Shown: positions 1 through 6,140, counted from the first letter of the stretch. The stretch is DNA of 7,503 nucleotides from Candidatus Fermentibacterota bacterium (GCA_030607835.1 JAUWJE010000085.1:1-7503), one strand, 5' to 3'. Notes: generated by a model from the sequence alone, not told the origin. Numbers and translations are program-made.

Positions 1-2
1 CC

Positions 3-977
3 GGTGATCCATTCGAGGTGGACCCCGCGATGGATGGTGGCAACGGTTACGCATGGCTTGTATGGCACAAGTTGGAGAACGCGTCCACTGACATCGAAGG
101 TATCATCTGGACAGGGTCCAGCTGGTCATCGATATTCACGCTGTCATCCGAAGAAGGCGATGAGCGTTATCCTGATGTAGCCTACGGCGGAGTCGGTTTT
201 GGTCTGGTATATCATGCGAGGCGTGACGGAAACTGGGTAATCGGTTTCCGAGACGCTCCCGATTCGGGAACATTCAGCAGTGAAACTGTTATTTCATCAG
301 TTGATGAAAACAGCCGCTATGCATGCATCACAAGTGACGGCGCGAATTACTGGGTTACCTGGCAGAATGACGCCGGCGCGATTCTGTGTTCCAATCAGTC
401 CGGGGGTACATGGTCCACTCCTGAAATCGTCTCATCTTCCAGCGGATGTGTCAGACCGTCGATCACGTCGAACACAACAGGTGAAGTAACTGTAATGTGG
501 ACTGCCGATGGTAATAAGCTCCAATGCAACACAAACAGTGGCGGTTCATGGGAGGGTTATTACACCGCTGTCAGCGCTGACGCGATTGATGATGCTTCTC
601 TTGCCTGGGCAGGAGATAAGCTCTGGGCTGTTTACGGCAAAAGGGATACTGATCTTCAGTGGGATCTCTGGGCATGTACGCCTGATCCAGAGGGAATCGC
701 CGGATCTTCGTCCCCTGATATCGGGCAATTTGATATTTCTGTGGTCGGACGAAACCCGTTCAGCAGTACTACGGTTCTGCAGGTTTCCGCTCCGACTAAT
801 TCCAGACTGAGGATTTACGATCTGAGTGGTAGAACGGTTATGGACACAGAAGTTGAATCGGGGCTTTTCACCTGGAATGGAATGTCAGATAACGGCAGTC
901 CTGTTCCTTCAGGTGTATATTTCGCTGTTATATCAGACCCCAACAGGGCTGAGAGCTGCAAACTGATAAAGATCTGA
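3..977 (+). CDS. Secreted repeat (beta-propeller-like) protein with FlgD-Ig/type-9-like C-terminal domain, 5' truncated
   Basis: The reading frame is open to the left edge (codons from base 3), so the N-terminus and any signal peptide lie outside the window; the GTG at 18 is unlikely to be the real start. Residues below are counted from base 18. Residues 1-220 contain repeated beta-rich units: tryptophan-rich strands, 'GGTWSTP' and 'GGSWEG' turns, and alternating 'YWVTWQ', 'VTVMWT' and 'LWAVYG' strands. This resembles sialidase/BNR-like propeller blades, but no catalytic residues can be assigned. After a Ser/Pro linker (about 224-236), residues 237-319 match the FlgD-Ig/type 9 sorting-type domain: 'RNPFSSTT', then 'LRIYDLSGR', 'FTWNGMSDNGSPVPSGVYF' and a basic 'KLIKI' end. 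Such domains usually mark large secreted or cell-surface proteins of FCB-group bacteria. The gene ends 23 bases before a strong hairpin terminator. The C-terminal domain is a confident call; the propeller fold is an inference. Confidence 0.82.
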   Translation, partial: GDPFEVDPAMDGGNGYAWLVWHKLENASTDIEGIIWTGSSWSSIFTLSSEEGDERYPDVAYGGVGFGLVYHARRDGNWVIGFRDAPDSGTFSSETVISSVDENSRYACITSDGANYWVTWQNDAGAILCSNQSGGTWSTPEIVSSSSGCVRPSITSNTTGEVTVMWTADGNKLQCNTNSGGSWEGYYTAVSADAIDDASLAWAGDKLWAVYGKRDTDLQWDLWACTPDPEGIAGSSSPDIGQFDISVVGRNPFSSTTVLQVSAPTNSRLRIYDLSGRTVMDTEVESGLFTWNGMSDNGSPVPSGVYFAVISDPNRAESCKLIKI

Positions 978-1000
978 CGCCTTTTAAACACCTTTATGTG

Positions 1001-1027
1001 GCGCCCGGAAATACCTCCGGGCGCTTT
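1001..1027 (+). terminator. Intrinsic terminator after the secreted repeat protein gene
   Basis: A perfect 9-bp G+C-rich stem (GCGCCCGGA at 1001-1009, TCCGGGCGC at 1016-1024) encloses a 6-base loop and is followed by TTT-CA-TTT. It lies 23 bases after the TGA of the upstream gene and before the next promoter, as expected for a Rho-independent terminator. The U-tract is short and interrupted, so efficiency is uncertain. Confidence 0.8.
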
Positions 1028-1030
1028 CAT

Positions 1031-1059
1031 TTGACTCCAACTCATAATAAAGCAATATT
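1031..1059 (+). promoter_or_regulatory. Candidate sigma70-type promoter for the pilin operon
   Basis: A -35-like TTGACT (1031-1036) and a -10-like AATATT (1054-1059) are separated by 17 bases. They lie directly after the terminator at 1001-1027 and about 27 bases before the preferred start codon at 1086. The -35 matches the consensus at five of six positions and the -10 at four of six. Position and spacing support the call; start-site mapping would be needed to confirm it. Confidence 0.4.
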
Positions 1060-1085
1060 TTTTTATGCAAAGGAGTGTGGTACAG

Positions 1086-1505
1086 ATGACTGAACCGGAA
1101 CAGATTGACAAAGATATTGACATATCCAGTTCGATTGATTCCAGGAAAAGGAGCGGTGGTTCCAGGAAAAGAAAAATTCCCGGAATAGTCTGGATCCTAT
1201 CTATATTTGCTATTGCTCTGATTGTTGTACTGATTCTGCCAACAGACAATTCCAGTTCATTCAACACAGATATCTCATCCGAGGAGCAGGAGCTTCGAGA
1301 TCTGATCTACTCCATTGCCTGCGACATACATGAATATTACCAGCTTAATGGAAGGCTCCCTTTGATTCCGGAGGATATTGATATTTCTTCACATGCTGTC
1401 ACCTTCGCAGCAGAAGATGATTCAAGCTGGTTTCTTCAATCGGGTGACAGTCTTATCTACTATTCCGATATGGACCCGATGGAATTCGCTAAGGGAGAAA
1501 TCTGA
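1086..1505 (+). CDS. Single-pass membrane protein with pilin-like extracytoplasmic domain, pilin-operon member
   Basis: This 139-residue protein is not assigned to a named family. I chose ATG 1086 over the in-frame ATG at 1065 because a good ribosome binding site, AAAGGAG (1069-1075), lies 10 bases before 1086 and inside the longer version. Residues 1-30 are hydrophilic and end in a basic cluster built from a short repeat ('SRKRSGGSRKRK', 19-30). Residues 31-52 form one hydrophobic membrane helix, so the basic N-terminus should be cytoplasmic and residues 53-139 outside. The outer part contains an amphipathic segment followed by 'DIHEYYQLNGRLP' (80-92), which resembles the end of the pilin helix in the next gene ('ALQMYYGSTGNYP'). 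It lacks a prepilin-peptidase site. Its TGA overlaps the pilin ATG by one base, indicating translational coupling. It may be a pilus or type II secretion accessory protein; that role is an inference. Confidence 0.75.
   Translation: MTEPEQIDKDIDISSSIDSRKRSGGSRKRKIPGIVWILSIFAIALIVVLILPTDNSSSFNTDISSEEQELRDLIYSIACDIHEYYQLNGRLPLIPEDIDISSHAVTFAAEDDSSWFLQSGDSLIYYSDMDPMEFAKGEI
1139..1171 (+). repeat. Short in-gene direct repeat encoding a basic Ser-Arg-Lys-Arg motif
   Basis: The 12-mer TTCCAGGAAAAG occurs at 1139-1150 and again at 1160-1171, exactly 21 bases (seven codons) apart. It encodes the two 'SRKR' units just before the membrane helix of the 1086-1505 product. The in-frame spacing suggests a small duplication that reinforces the positive cytoplasmic side of the membrane anchor. 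Confidence 0.7.
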
Positions 1506-1909
1506 TGGCTCCCGGGAATCGTAGTGGATTTACACTTGTAGAACTGGTTGTTGTCGTGGTCGTTATCGGTATCCTTGCAGCTATTGCGATACCGAAGTTC
1601 AGCAATCTGTCCGAACAGGCTGAAACTCAGAGTTGCAGACATAACATGAGAAATCTGGCAAGCGCCCTTCAGATGTACTATGGCTCGACCGGTAATTACC
1701 CCCACACGAATGAAGGACGCCGATGGAGAAAATTTTCAGCGATTGAGGAGTACCTGCAGAACTGGGAACAGCTTGAATGCCCTTCCTGCGGTACTCATTA
1801 CAGATATAGAATCACTGGAAGGAATTACGACACCTTCAGAATCAGAGGCTGGAACAGAAACTGCAGAAGGAATCATGGGATGTACAGAAATGGAATGCCT
1901 ACCTGGTAA
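1505..1909 (+). CDS. Type IV pilin / type II secretion pseudopilin-like protein
   Basis: This 134-residue prepilin has a class III leader: MAPGNRSG, then the prepilin-peptidase cut before Phe9 of 'GFTLVELVVV'. Glu13 is the conserved Glu5 of the mature protein. The hydrophobic N-terminal helix runs from about 10 to 30 ('LAAIAIPKF'), followed by an amphipathic helix to 'ALQMYYGSTGNYP' (54-66). The globular domain is small and carries four cysteines (44, 92, 95, 120), including a CxxC in 'LECPSCGTHYRYR', and a 'CRRNHGMYRNGMPTW' tail. CP...HG...W endings occur in short pilins of several deep-branching bacteria. Cys92/95 with Cys120 could form a disulfide or bind a metal. The start codon overlaps the previous stop (TGATG) and has AAGGGAGA about six bases upstream. 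It should be processed by a prepilin peptidase and assembled into a pilus or pseudopilus; which machine cannot be told from here. Confidence 0.92.
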   Translation: MAPGNRSGFTLVELVVVVVVIGILAAIAIPKFSNLSEQAETQSCRHNMRNLASALQMYYGSTGNYPHTNEGRRWRKFSAIEEYLQNWEQLECPSCGTHYRYRITGRNYDTFRIRGWNRNCRRNHGMYRNGMPTW

Positions 1910-1934
1910 AAGCTATTTTTCAGATAGTCTTTTT
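1908..1934. terminator. Possible bidirectional terminator between convergent genes
   Basis: AAAAG-CTAT (1908-1916) can pair with ATAG-CTTTT (1924-1933), with one bulged T at 1928 and a 7-base loop. A T-run follows on the + strand and one also follows on the - strand because of the leading A's. It overlaps the pilin stop codon and the end of the DUF998-like gene. The stem is A+T-rich and imperfect, so this is tentative. Confidence 0.3.
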
Positions 1935-2578
1935 GCCAGCATTGTAGAAATACTTAAAACCCATGCAAGAACCGTAAAGAAGACTAACCATTCCAATGAC
2001 GGATTAAGCCAAAATGCAGGACGGACAGCGGGGATAGACAAGGTCACGCCCACTCCTGGCTCAAGAATTTTGGGCAGATAAAGGAATGAGGCAAAAGCCA
2101 GCACAGTAATGATACACGGAATCACCATCCATCTGGATATCTTTTTCTGCTTATCAAAAACAATTATCGAAGTAAAAAGCAGGATGGCAATTAGTCCACC
2201 ACGGAAAAAGATCATCGCAACCTTTACATGCATGGACATGTTGTCCATGGGGAAAACCCCCACTAAACTACAGGCAATACCGGACACGATGCCCACAGAT
2301 GATGCGGCATAGGCATAGATATTTTTTATATATAAACCCAGACCCAGCATGAAAAGGGCCAGAAAAATACCGCCTATAATTAACCCAATGTTAAAAACCG
2401 AAGCCAATCCTGAAACGCTTATCTGACCGAGTTCTGATATGAAATGGTTTAATGGTGAATAAGACTCCCCTTCTGTGCCTGTGTATGGAATGGCAGTTAC
2501 TATTGAAACTATAACAATAGTTCCCACACCGATCAGACCGGCAATTGCAGTTAGTTTGTAAATTAATAACTTTTTCAT
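1913..2578 (-). CDS. DUF998-like six-helix integral membrane protein
   Basis: This 221-residue protein has six predicted membrane helices at about 8-30, 57-84, 88-109, 120-141, 151-168 and 195-213. Two sequence marks resemble the DUF998 family: 'NHFISELG' (44-51) after the first helix, and 'VFPMDNMSMH' (108-117) after the third, where family members typically carry a conserved Pro-Asp and a His. The biochemical role of DUF998 proteins is not established. Its ATG lies inside the stop region of the acetyltransferase gene upstream (ATGA, four-base overlap), so the two are probably translationally coupled and may act together. No separate promoter is evident. It faces the pilin gene tail to tail with three bases between the stop codons. 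The membrane topology is clear; the family name rests on motif memory. Confidence 0.78.
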   Translation of the reverse strand: MKKLLIYKLTAIAGLIGVGTIVIVSIVTAIPYTGTEGESYSPLNHFISELGQISVSGLASVFNIGLIIGGIFLALFMLGLGLYIKNIYAYAASSVGIVSGIACSLVGVFPMDNMSMHVKVAMIFFRGGLIAILLFTSIIVFDKQKKISRWMVIPCIITVLAFASFLYLPKILEPGVGVTLSIPAVRPAFWLNPSLEWLVFFTVLAWVLSISTMLAKRLSEK

Positions 2579-3168
2579 TTAACTTGAAACACCATTGTCG
2601 TAGAAGCCCCAAACCCCAGGAGCCTCCGTAGATAGCCGAACTGTTCGGTGCGTGTGGGAATGAATCCCTGTCGCTCATATAAGCGCCTGGCAGCCGGGTT
2701 GGTATCAATCACATCGAGTCGTATATGGGAATACCCATTTTCGCGAGCATATCGCTTTAGTTCATCCAGCAGCTTTGTGCCTATGCCTTTTCCGCGCATA
2801 TCCTGTTTCACGGCGATACCATCCATTAGCAGCTCTGATTCTTGCGGCTGCCTTTCATACAGGCTAAACACCATTGCAGCCCATGAGCCACTCAAGAGGC
2901 CTAAATGCTGGAATAGCTTTCTCGAGGTCATGCCTTTAGTAAATGCCCCCTGAGGCGTCTGAAACCCCGCCAGGCCAGCCAGATTACCATTCGCAATTGC
3001 AGCCCCCGAGAACGGCAATAACAATGAGTCGGCCAGTAATAGCAGACGTTTTTCCTGGTTTCGCACTGCAACTGAAAATTTTGCCCCGAATGCTATATCA
3101 TACAGTTGCGCTGCGTCATTGCGCAGAGACTCTGGTATACCGAACTGATACTTGATTTCGTCGATCAT
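2575..3168 (-). CDS. GNAT-family N-acetyltransferase
   Basis: This is a GCN5-related acetyltransferase of about 197 residues that transfers an acetyl group from acetyl-CoA to an unknown amine. Counting from the GTG one codon upstream, the acetyl-CoA-binding motif A is 'MDGIAVKQDMRGKGIGTKLL' (116-135), with the pyrophosphate-binding RGKGIG loop at 126-131. Motif B follows as 'NPAARRLYERQGF' (158-170), with the usual Tyr as possible general acid. The N-terminal half (1-110) is longer than in minimal GNATs and probably forms the substrate-binding part. I prefer ATG 3168 over the adjacent GTG 3171 because the ribosome binding site AAAAGG (3173-3178) would be only one base from the GTG; it is still short (4 bases) for the ATG. 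Its stop overlaps the start of the DUF998-like membrane protein gene, so a membrane-associated substrate is possible but unproven. Confidence 0.88.
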   Translation of the reverse strand: MIDEIKYQFGIPESLRNDAAQLYDIAFGAKFSVAVRNQEKRLLLLADSLLLPFSGAAIANGNLAGLAGFQTPQGAFTKGMTSRKLFQHLGLLSGSWAAMVFSLYERQPQESELLMDGIAVKQDMRGKGIGTKLLDELKRYARENGYSHIRLDVIDTNPAARRLYERQGFIPTRTEQFGYLRRLLGFGASTTMVFQVK

Positions 3169-3320
3169 CACACCTTTTCATTTTTTTCCGTAATCCCAAC
3201 ATCCAGAATAACCTGCACAAGAGTCAACCAAGCCTACCCAAAGCGGTTGTGTCAGGTTCATTCTGTTGTTCGCAATTCAATTTCTTTCATGCAATTGAAA
3301 CAATACATAATGATCTCAAA

Positions 3321-4514
3321 TCAATTCTTTCTGATGTATATTGCCTGAAAATATCGTCCTTCTCCAATTATTGATTCGGGGGATGCAAATAATCCATCTC
3401 GAACCAAATTCTCATTAATATTTCCGAGTACTTGATGCCATAACCCATTCGCGATTTCTTTTTCATCTACTCCATGTAACACAGCAGATAATCCCTGTAT
3501 TTTGCCTTTTAGATTGCTGAATTCGCTTGCTACCTCAGTCCCAATCAACTCAATTAAGTAGTTTGAGATATCATCTATCGCTCTTACATCATCTGCATCA
3601 AACAATGGAACTGTTATTCTTACCCTACCAGATTCATCCATTTCAATATATTTCAATTTTTCAAGGAATTTAGCAGCATCCTTCTCTTCATCCGAAAAGG
3701 ATGAATCTGATTTCTCAGCACATAGTACTTTTGTAACTATTTCTGCACACACCTGAGTCAAATGTGGATTTTGCTGTTCAAGGATATGTATGTAAGAAGA
3801 ATTCAGACTCAGGTTTGGAGTAACATCTGTCAGTTGCGAGGTTACTTGTCTCATGAATCTGAACATGTCTTGTCTATTACCATTACTATCCCCAAAACTT
3901 GCGAAATCTACACCGGCGGCACTTTTACAGTTGCGGCTGCAAAGCAGCTTGTCACTGGCGGATGATACAACTTCATTCTGCTCAAAACCAATAAGAATGT
4001 AGTCTCTATGATCGTACTGAGGTTTTGAGATGCTTAAAATGCCCCTCCTGCTGAATTCAAAGAAAGTAGTTCCATCGAGAATATCACAACCAATTACATG
4101 ATATAGGATTCTATCATATCCAAATTCATCCAAGCATTTGATGCTGGAGGCAAAATTCTGGATTTCCTGCTTATATCTCATAATCTTCTGACTTAACCTG
4201 AACGCAATCGAGCTGGTGAGATTGTCTATTATGGGAAGATCCTTCTCTAATATCACCAGGAATGATACTGAATACCTGTTTTGTTTTTTCGTCACCATGC
4301 CGATTTTTTCCATATTGGATAGCAAATCATCCAGATCAACTGGGCTAGTGTCTAATTTTGATGCAATATCATATTTTGTTAATTCATAGCTATTTGCGTT
4401 TGCGATTTCAAACAGTATTTCAGGAGCCCATTTCTGCTCATACAAATAAATGGGATTGTGCTTATCAAATTCTCCAGGATCACCGAAGGAATACAAATCT
4501 ATCTTTCTGGGCAT
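3321..4514 (-). CDS. Winged-helix domain protein of unknown function
   Basis: I do not recognise this 397-residue soluble protein as a named family. Residues about 28-88 fit a winged helix-turn-helix: a helix at 28-38 ('KWAPEILFEIA'), a helix at 47-53 ('KYDIASKL'), a recognition-type helix at 59-72 ('VDLDDLLSNMEKIG') and a hairpin wing 'MVTKKQNRYSVSF'. The middle (100-240) is mixed alpha/beta with no metal- or nucleotide-binding motif I can name. A second stretch (about 254-305), ending 'LEKLKYIEMDESGRVRITVPLF', resembles another winged-helix or wing-like unit. No membrane segment or signal peptide is visible. The start is well supported: GAAAGGA (4520-4526) sits five bases before the ATG. 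The gene is visibly A+T-richer than the genes around it, suggesting separate ancestry. It is divergent from a small frameshifted gene across a repeat-rich spacer, which fits a regulator of its own region. DNA binding is likely but inferred. Confidence 0.72.
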   Translation of the reverse strand: MPRKIDLYSFGDPGEFDKHNPIYLYEQKWAPEILFEIANANSYELTKYDIASKLDTSPVDLDDLLSNMEKIGMVTKKQNRYSVSFLVILEKDLPIIDNLTSSIAFRLSQKIMRYKQEIQNFASSIKCLDEFGYDRILYHVIGCDILDGTTFFEFSRRGILSISKPQYDHRDYILIGFEQNEVVSSASDKLLCSRNCKSAAGVDFASFGDSNGNRQDMFRFMRQVTSQLTDVTPNLSLNSSYIHILEQQNPHLTQVCAEIVTKVLCAEKSDSSFSDEEKDAAKFLEKLKYIEMDESGRVRITVPLFDADDVRAIDDISNYLIELIGTEVASEFSNLKGKIQGLSAVLHGVDEKEIANGLWHQVLGNINENLVRDGLFASPESIIGEGRYFQAIYIRKN

Positions 4515-4653
4515 GGTGTTCCTTTCTGTATTTCTATCATTACAAAGAGCAAAAGTACTTCATGCGATATTTCGCTTGCGAACAATGATTATGTGGACTC
4601 AACATTTCTTTTACAGTTTTCCTCTGCCTAACGTTATTAATTTAAGTAGTGAG

Positions 4654-4672
4654 TTGTCAATGGACATGACAA
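4654..4672. promoter_or_regulatory. Candidate operator TTGTCA-N7-TGACAA in the divergent promoter region
   Basis: TTGTCAATGGACATGACAA is a perfect 6-bp inverted repeat with a 7-base spacer. It ends ten bases before the -35 box of the rightward promoter. Its left arm, read on the minus strand, provides a TTGACA hexamer that could be a -35 box for the winged-helix gene, though no good matching -10 was found. Position and symmetry fit an operator for a dimeric regulator; the regulator's identity is not known. Confidence 0.45.
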
Positions 4673-4681
4673 TCTCGGATT

Positions 4682-4709
4682 TTGACAGAAAAGCAAACGT
4701 ATGTACACT
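4682..4709 (+). promoter_or_regulatory. Sigma70-type promoter for the small frameshifted gene
   Basis: A consensus -35 TTGACA (4682-4687) is followed after 16 bases by TACACT (4704-4709), four of six matches to the -10 consensus. Transcription would start near 4715-4717, leaving a leader of about 50 bases that contains the palindrome at 4729-4749 and a strong ribosome binding site. It is the best promoter match in the window. Confidence 0.6.
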
Positions 4710-4728
4710 AAGGTAGGTAAAAACCGTG

Positions 4729-4757
4729 GATATGTAGAGTCCACATATCAAGGAGGT
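4729..4757 (+). promoter_or_regulatory. Leader palindrome next to a strong ribosome binding site
   Basis: GATATGT (4729-4735) and ACATATC (4743-4749) form a 7-bp stem with a 7-base loop. The alternative pair GTGGA (4726-4730) / TCCAC (4740-4744) overlaps it, so two mutually exclusive structures are possible. The stem ends directly against the Shine-Dalgarno sequence AAGGAGGT (4750-4757), nine bases before ATG 4767. It could modulate translation as RNA or act as a DNA operator; the sequence does not decide between these. Confidence 0.45.
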
Positions 4758-4766
4758 TCAATAATT

Positions 4767-4924
4767 ATGACTTACGATCCAAGTGAATACAAAGAGAAGC
4801 TGGAAACTATGAACTTGGTACAAAAGAATCATATAGCGTGCTTGGTCGAGTGAGTAAAACATTTCTCTTGCTGGAAAAACCGAGTGATGCTGAATTTGCT
4901 GATATTGGTGAAACATTCGAGTAG
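4767..4924 (+). pseudogene. Small gene with an apparent single-base frameshift (52-residue product if repaired)
   Basis: After a strong ribosome binding site, ATG 4767 opens a frame 'MTYDPSEYKEKLETMN...' that stops at TGA 4851-4853 after 28 codons. From about 4806 a different frame (-1) reads as a coherent polypeptide, 'NYELGTKESYSVLGRVSK' then 'TFLLLEKPSDAEFADIGETFE', to TAG 4922-4924, and it has no ATG of its own. Adding one A to the AAA run at 4804-4806 joins both parts into a 52-residue protein. This suggests a one-base deletion, by decay or by sequencing error in a homopolymer; no classic slippery heptamer is visible for programmed shifting. I do not recognise the product: it is small, acidic and soluble, without signal peptide or membrane helix. 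It has its own promoter, is divergent from the winged-helix gene, and ends four bases before the antiporter's stop. Confidence 0.55.
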
Positions 4925-4928
4925 ACAG

Positions 4929-6140
4929 CTAATTTTCCGGGATTTCCCCAGCTTTCTTCAGAGCATACTTGGCCATAATCGGTCCGATGATCTCAAAGAT
5001 AATACAGGTAGCTGTGACTGTTGTGATTACTGCAATACCGATTTCTGAGCCGTGTGTGCCCAACTGCGAGAATTGCTGCGCGACCGCGATGGAAAGACCA
5101 ATCGCCACACCAGCCTGAGAAAGTATGCCTATTCCAAGATATTTTCTGATATTGGACGGAGCTTTTCCAATCCGTGCTCCAAATCCTGCTCCAATAATTT
5201 TTCCCGCTGATCTCGCGAGTATGTAGACCAGTCCAAGAAGTCCCAGAGAAGGTAGAGAAGCCAGATTCAGGTGCGCACCAGCTATGAAGAAAAACAGTAT
5301 GAAGATCAGGGGCATCAGTGGTCGTAATCGATTTGCGACAATGCCTGATTCACTTCTGGATGTATTGGAAAGTACAAAACCCATAGCCATCGGCGTGAGA
5401 ATAGGAGAGAAACCATATGTTATGGCAAGTCCTACGGCAACACATACGAATCCGAAAGTCAGAGCTGGAATATTATCGTGTGAGCGGATAAGTCTGACCA
5501 GTCTTGTATACACAATACCGATAAGTAGACCTGCAGCGATACTGATTACAATCTCGAGAGCCGGTTTACCTGCTGTTGCAATTATGTTCGCGGATCCGCC
5601 TGTCTCAGAGCTGAGAAGTGATTTACTCAGAGCAGCCGCGAATCCGAAAATAAGGACAGCGATTCCGTCATCAAAACCAACCACCGCATACAGAGCCTGC
5701 GTGAGAGTTCCCTTAGCCTTGTATTCCTGAAGAACCGCAACCGTTCCGGCTGGAGCAGTTGCCGGAGCCATGGCGCCGAAAATAAGCGCCATAGGCCAGT
5801 CTCCACCGGAAATTAGCAGTACACCAAGAGTAACCAGAGCGAATGTAAAGAGAGTTTCGCAGAGGAGAATTGCAGTCAGGCTCCTGCCAAGTCGTTTGAG
5901 TACACTGAGATTCAATTCAGAACCAATACTAAAAGCTACGAAACCCAGCGCGATTTCAGGTATAAATGAAAGATGTTCAAGTATTTCCACATTGTATATT
6001 TGCAGAATGGAAACACCCATTATAGCACCAGCAATCATGAAACCGATGAGAGAAGGCAATCCGATTTTTCGGGCAACTTTACCGGCATATAAACCGGTGA
6101 GAATCGCAAATCCAACAAGAGCGATTAGAGATACGGCCAT
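4929..6140 (-). CDS. Cation:proton antiporter, CPA2/Kef-type (monovalent cation/H+ exchange)
   Basis: This 403-residue protein is almost entirely hydrophobic, with about 12-13 membrane helices, the size and pattern of the bare Na+/K+:H+ exchanger domain. Family marks include 'GLPSLIGFMIAGAIMG' (27-42) and 'GFVAFSIGSELNL' (66-78). The discontinuous-helix region is 'APATAPAGTVAVLQEY' (125-140), and the ion-binding acidic pair is in 'VVGFDDGIAVLIF' (153-165; Asp157-Asp158). Further marks are 'FFFIAGAHLNL' (283-293) and 'LSQAGVAIGLS' (340-350). No C-terminal TrkA-N/RCK domain is present; the protein ends soon after the last helix, so regulation probably comes from a separate protein. The PTS-IIA-like gene ends one base before its ATG, with GGAAAG as ribosome binding site inside that gene's end, so the two are cotranscribed. 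It would exchange Na+ or K+ for H+ at the inner membrane; the ion cannot be told. Confidence 0.92.
   Translation of the reverse strand: MAVSLIALVGFAILTGLYAGKVARKIGLPSLIGFMIAGAIMGVSILQIYNVEILEHLSFIPEIALGFVAFSIGSELNLSVLKRLGRSLTAILLCETLFTFALVTLGVLLISGGDWPMALIFGAMAPATAPAGTVAVLQEYKAKGTLTQALYAVVGFDDGIAVLIFGFAAALSKSLLSSETGGSANIIATAGKPALEIVISIAAGLLIGIVYTRLVRLIRSHDNIPALTFGFVCVAVGLAITYGFSPILTPMAMGFVLSNTSRSESGIVANRLRPLMPLIFILFFFIAGAHLNLASLPSLGLLGLVYILARSAGKIIGAGFGARIGKAPSNIRKYLGIGILSQAGVAIGLSIAVAQQFSQLGTHGSEIGIAVITTVTATCIIFEIIGPIMAKYALKKAGEIPEN

Larger units (their letters stand above)
4590..4747. repeat. 11-bp inverted repeat TATGTGGACTC / GAGTCCACATA with a degenerate third copy
   Basis: TATGTGGACTC (4590-4600) is exactly repeated in inverted form as GAGTCCACATA (4737-4747). 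A forward copy with 9 of 11 matches, TATGTAGAGTC, overlaps the inverted arm at 4731-4741. The repeats lie between two divergent genes, so they may be binding sites for the adjacent winged-helix protein. Terminal repeats of a 158-bp miniature element are an alternative, but no target-site duplication is seen. Confidence 0.6.

Noticed and set aside
1065..1085. Upstream in-frame ATG 1065 as start of the pilin-operon membrane protein
   Set aside because: It would place the only good ribosome binding site (1069-1075) inside the coding region, and nothing suitable precedes 1065.
815..1267. 150-codon minus-strand open frame across the terminator and the start of the pilin operon
   Set aside because: It runs through the strong terminator hairpin and a promoter, and overlaps two supported genes on the other strand.
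3276..3299. TTCAATT / AATTGAA inverted repeat after the winged-helix gene, considered as a terminator
   Set aside because: The stem is only 7 bp and entirely A+T-rich apart from one pair, with a 10-base loop and no T-run following in the direction of transcription.
4571..4582. Near-palindrome TTCGC-TT-GCGAA in the leader of the winged-helix gene
   Set aside because: The 2-base loop is too small for a good hairpin and there is no supporting context; it could be a protein site but nothing decides this.
4626..4632. GCCTAAC, matching the R'' core of integron attC sites (RYYYAAC), near cassette-like genes (GNAT, small genes)
   Set aside because: No partner GTTRRRY core at a suitable distance with matching L'/L'' arms was found, and no integrase is present.
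4590..4747. The 158-bp inverted-repeat unit as a miniature insertion element
   Set aside because: No target-site duplication flanks it, and it contains a well-formed promoter and operator-like sites, so a regulatory reading fits better, though not with certainty.
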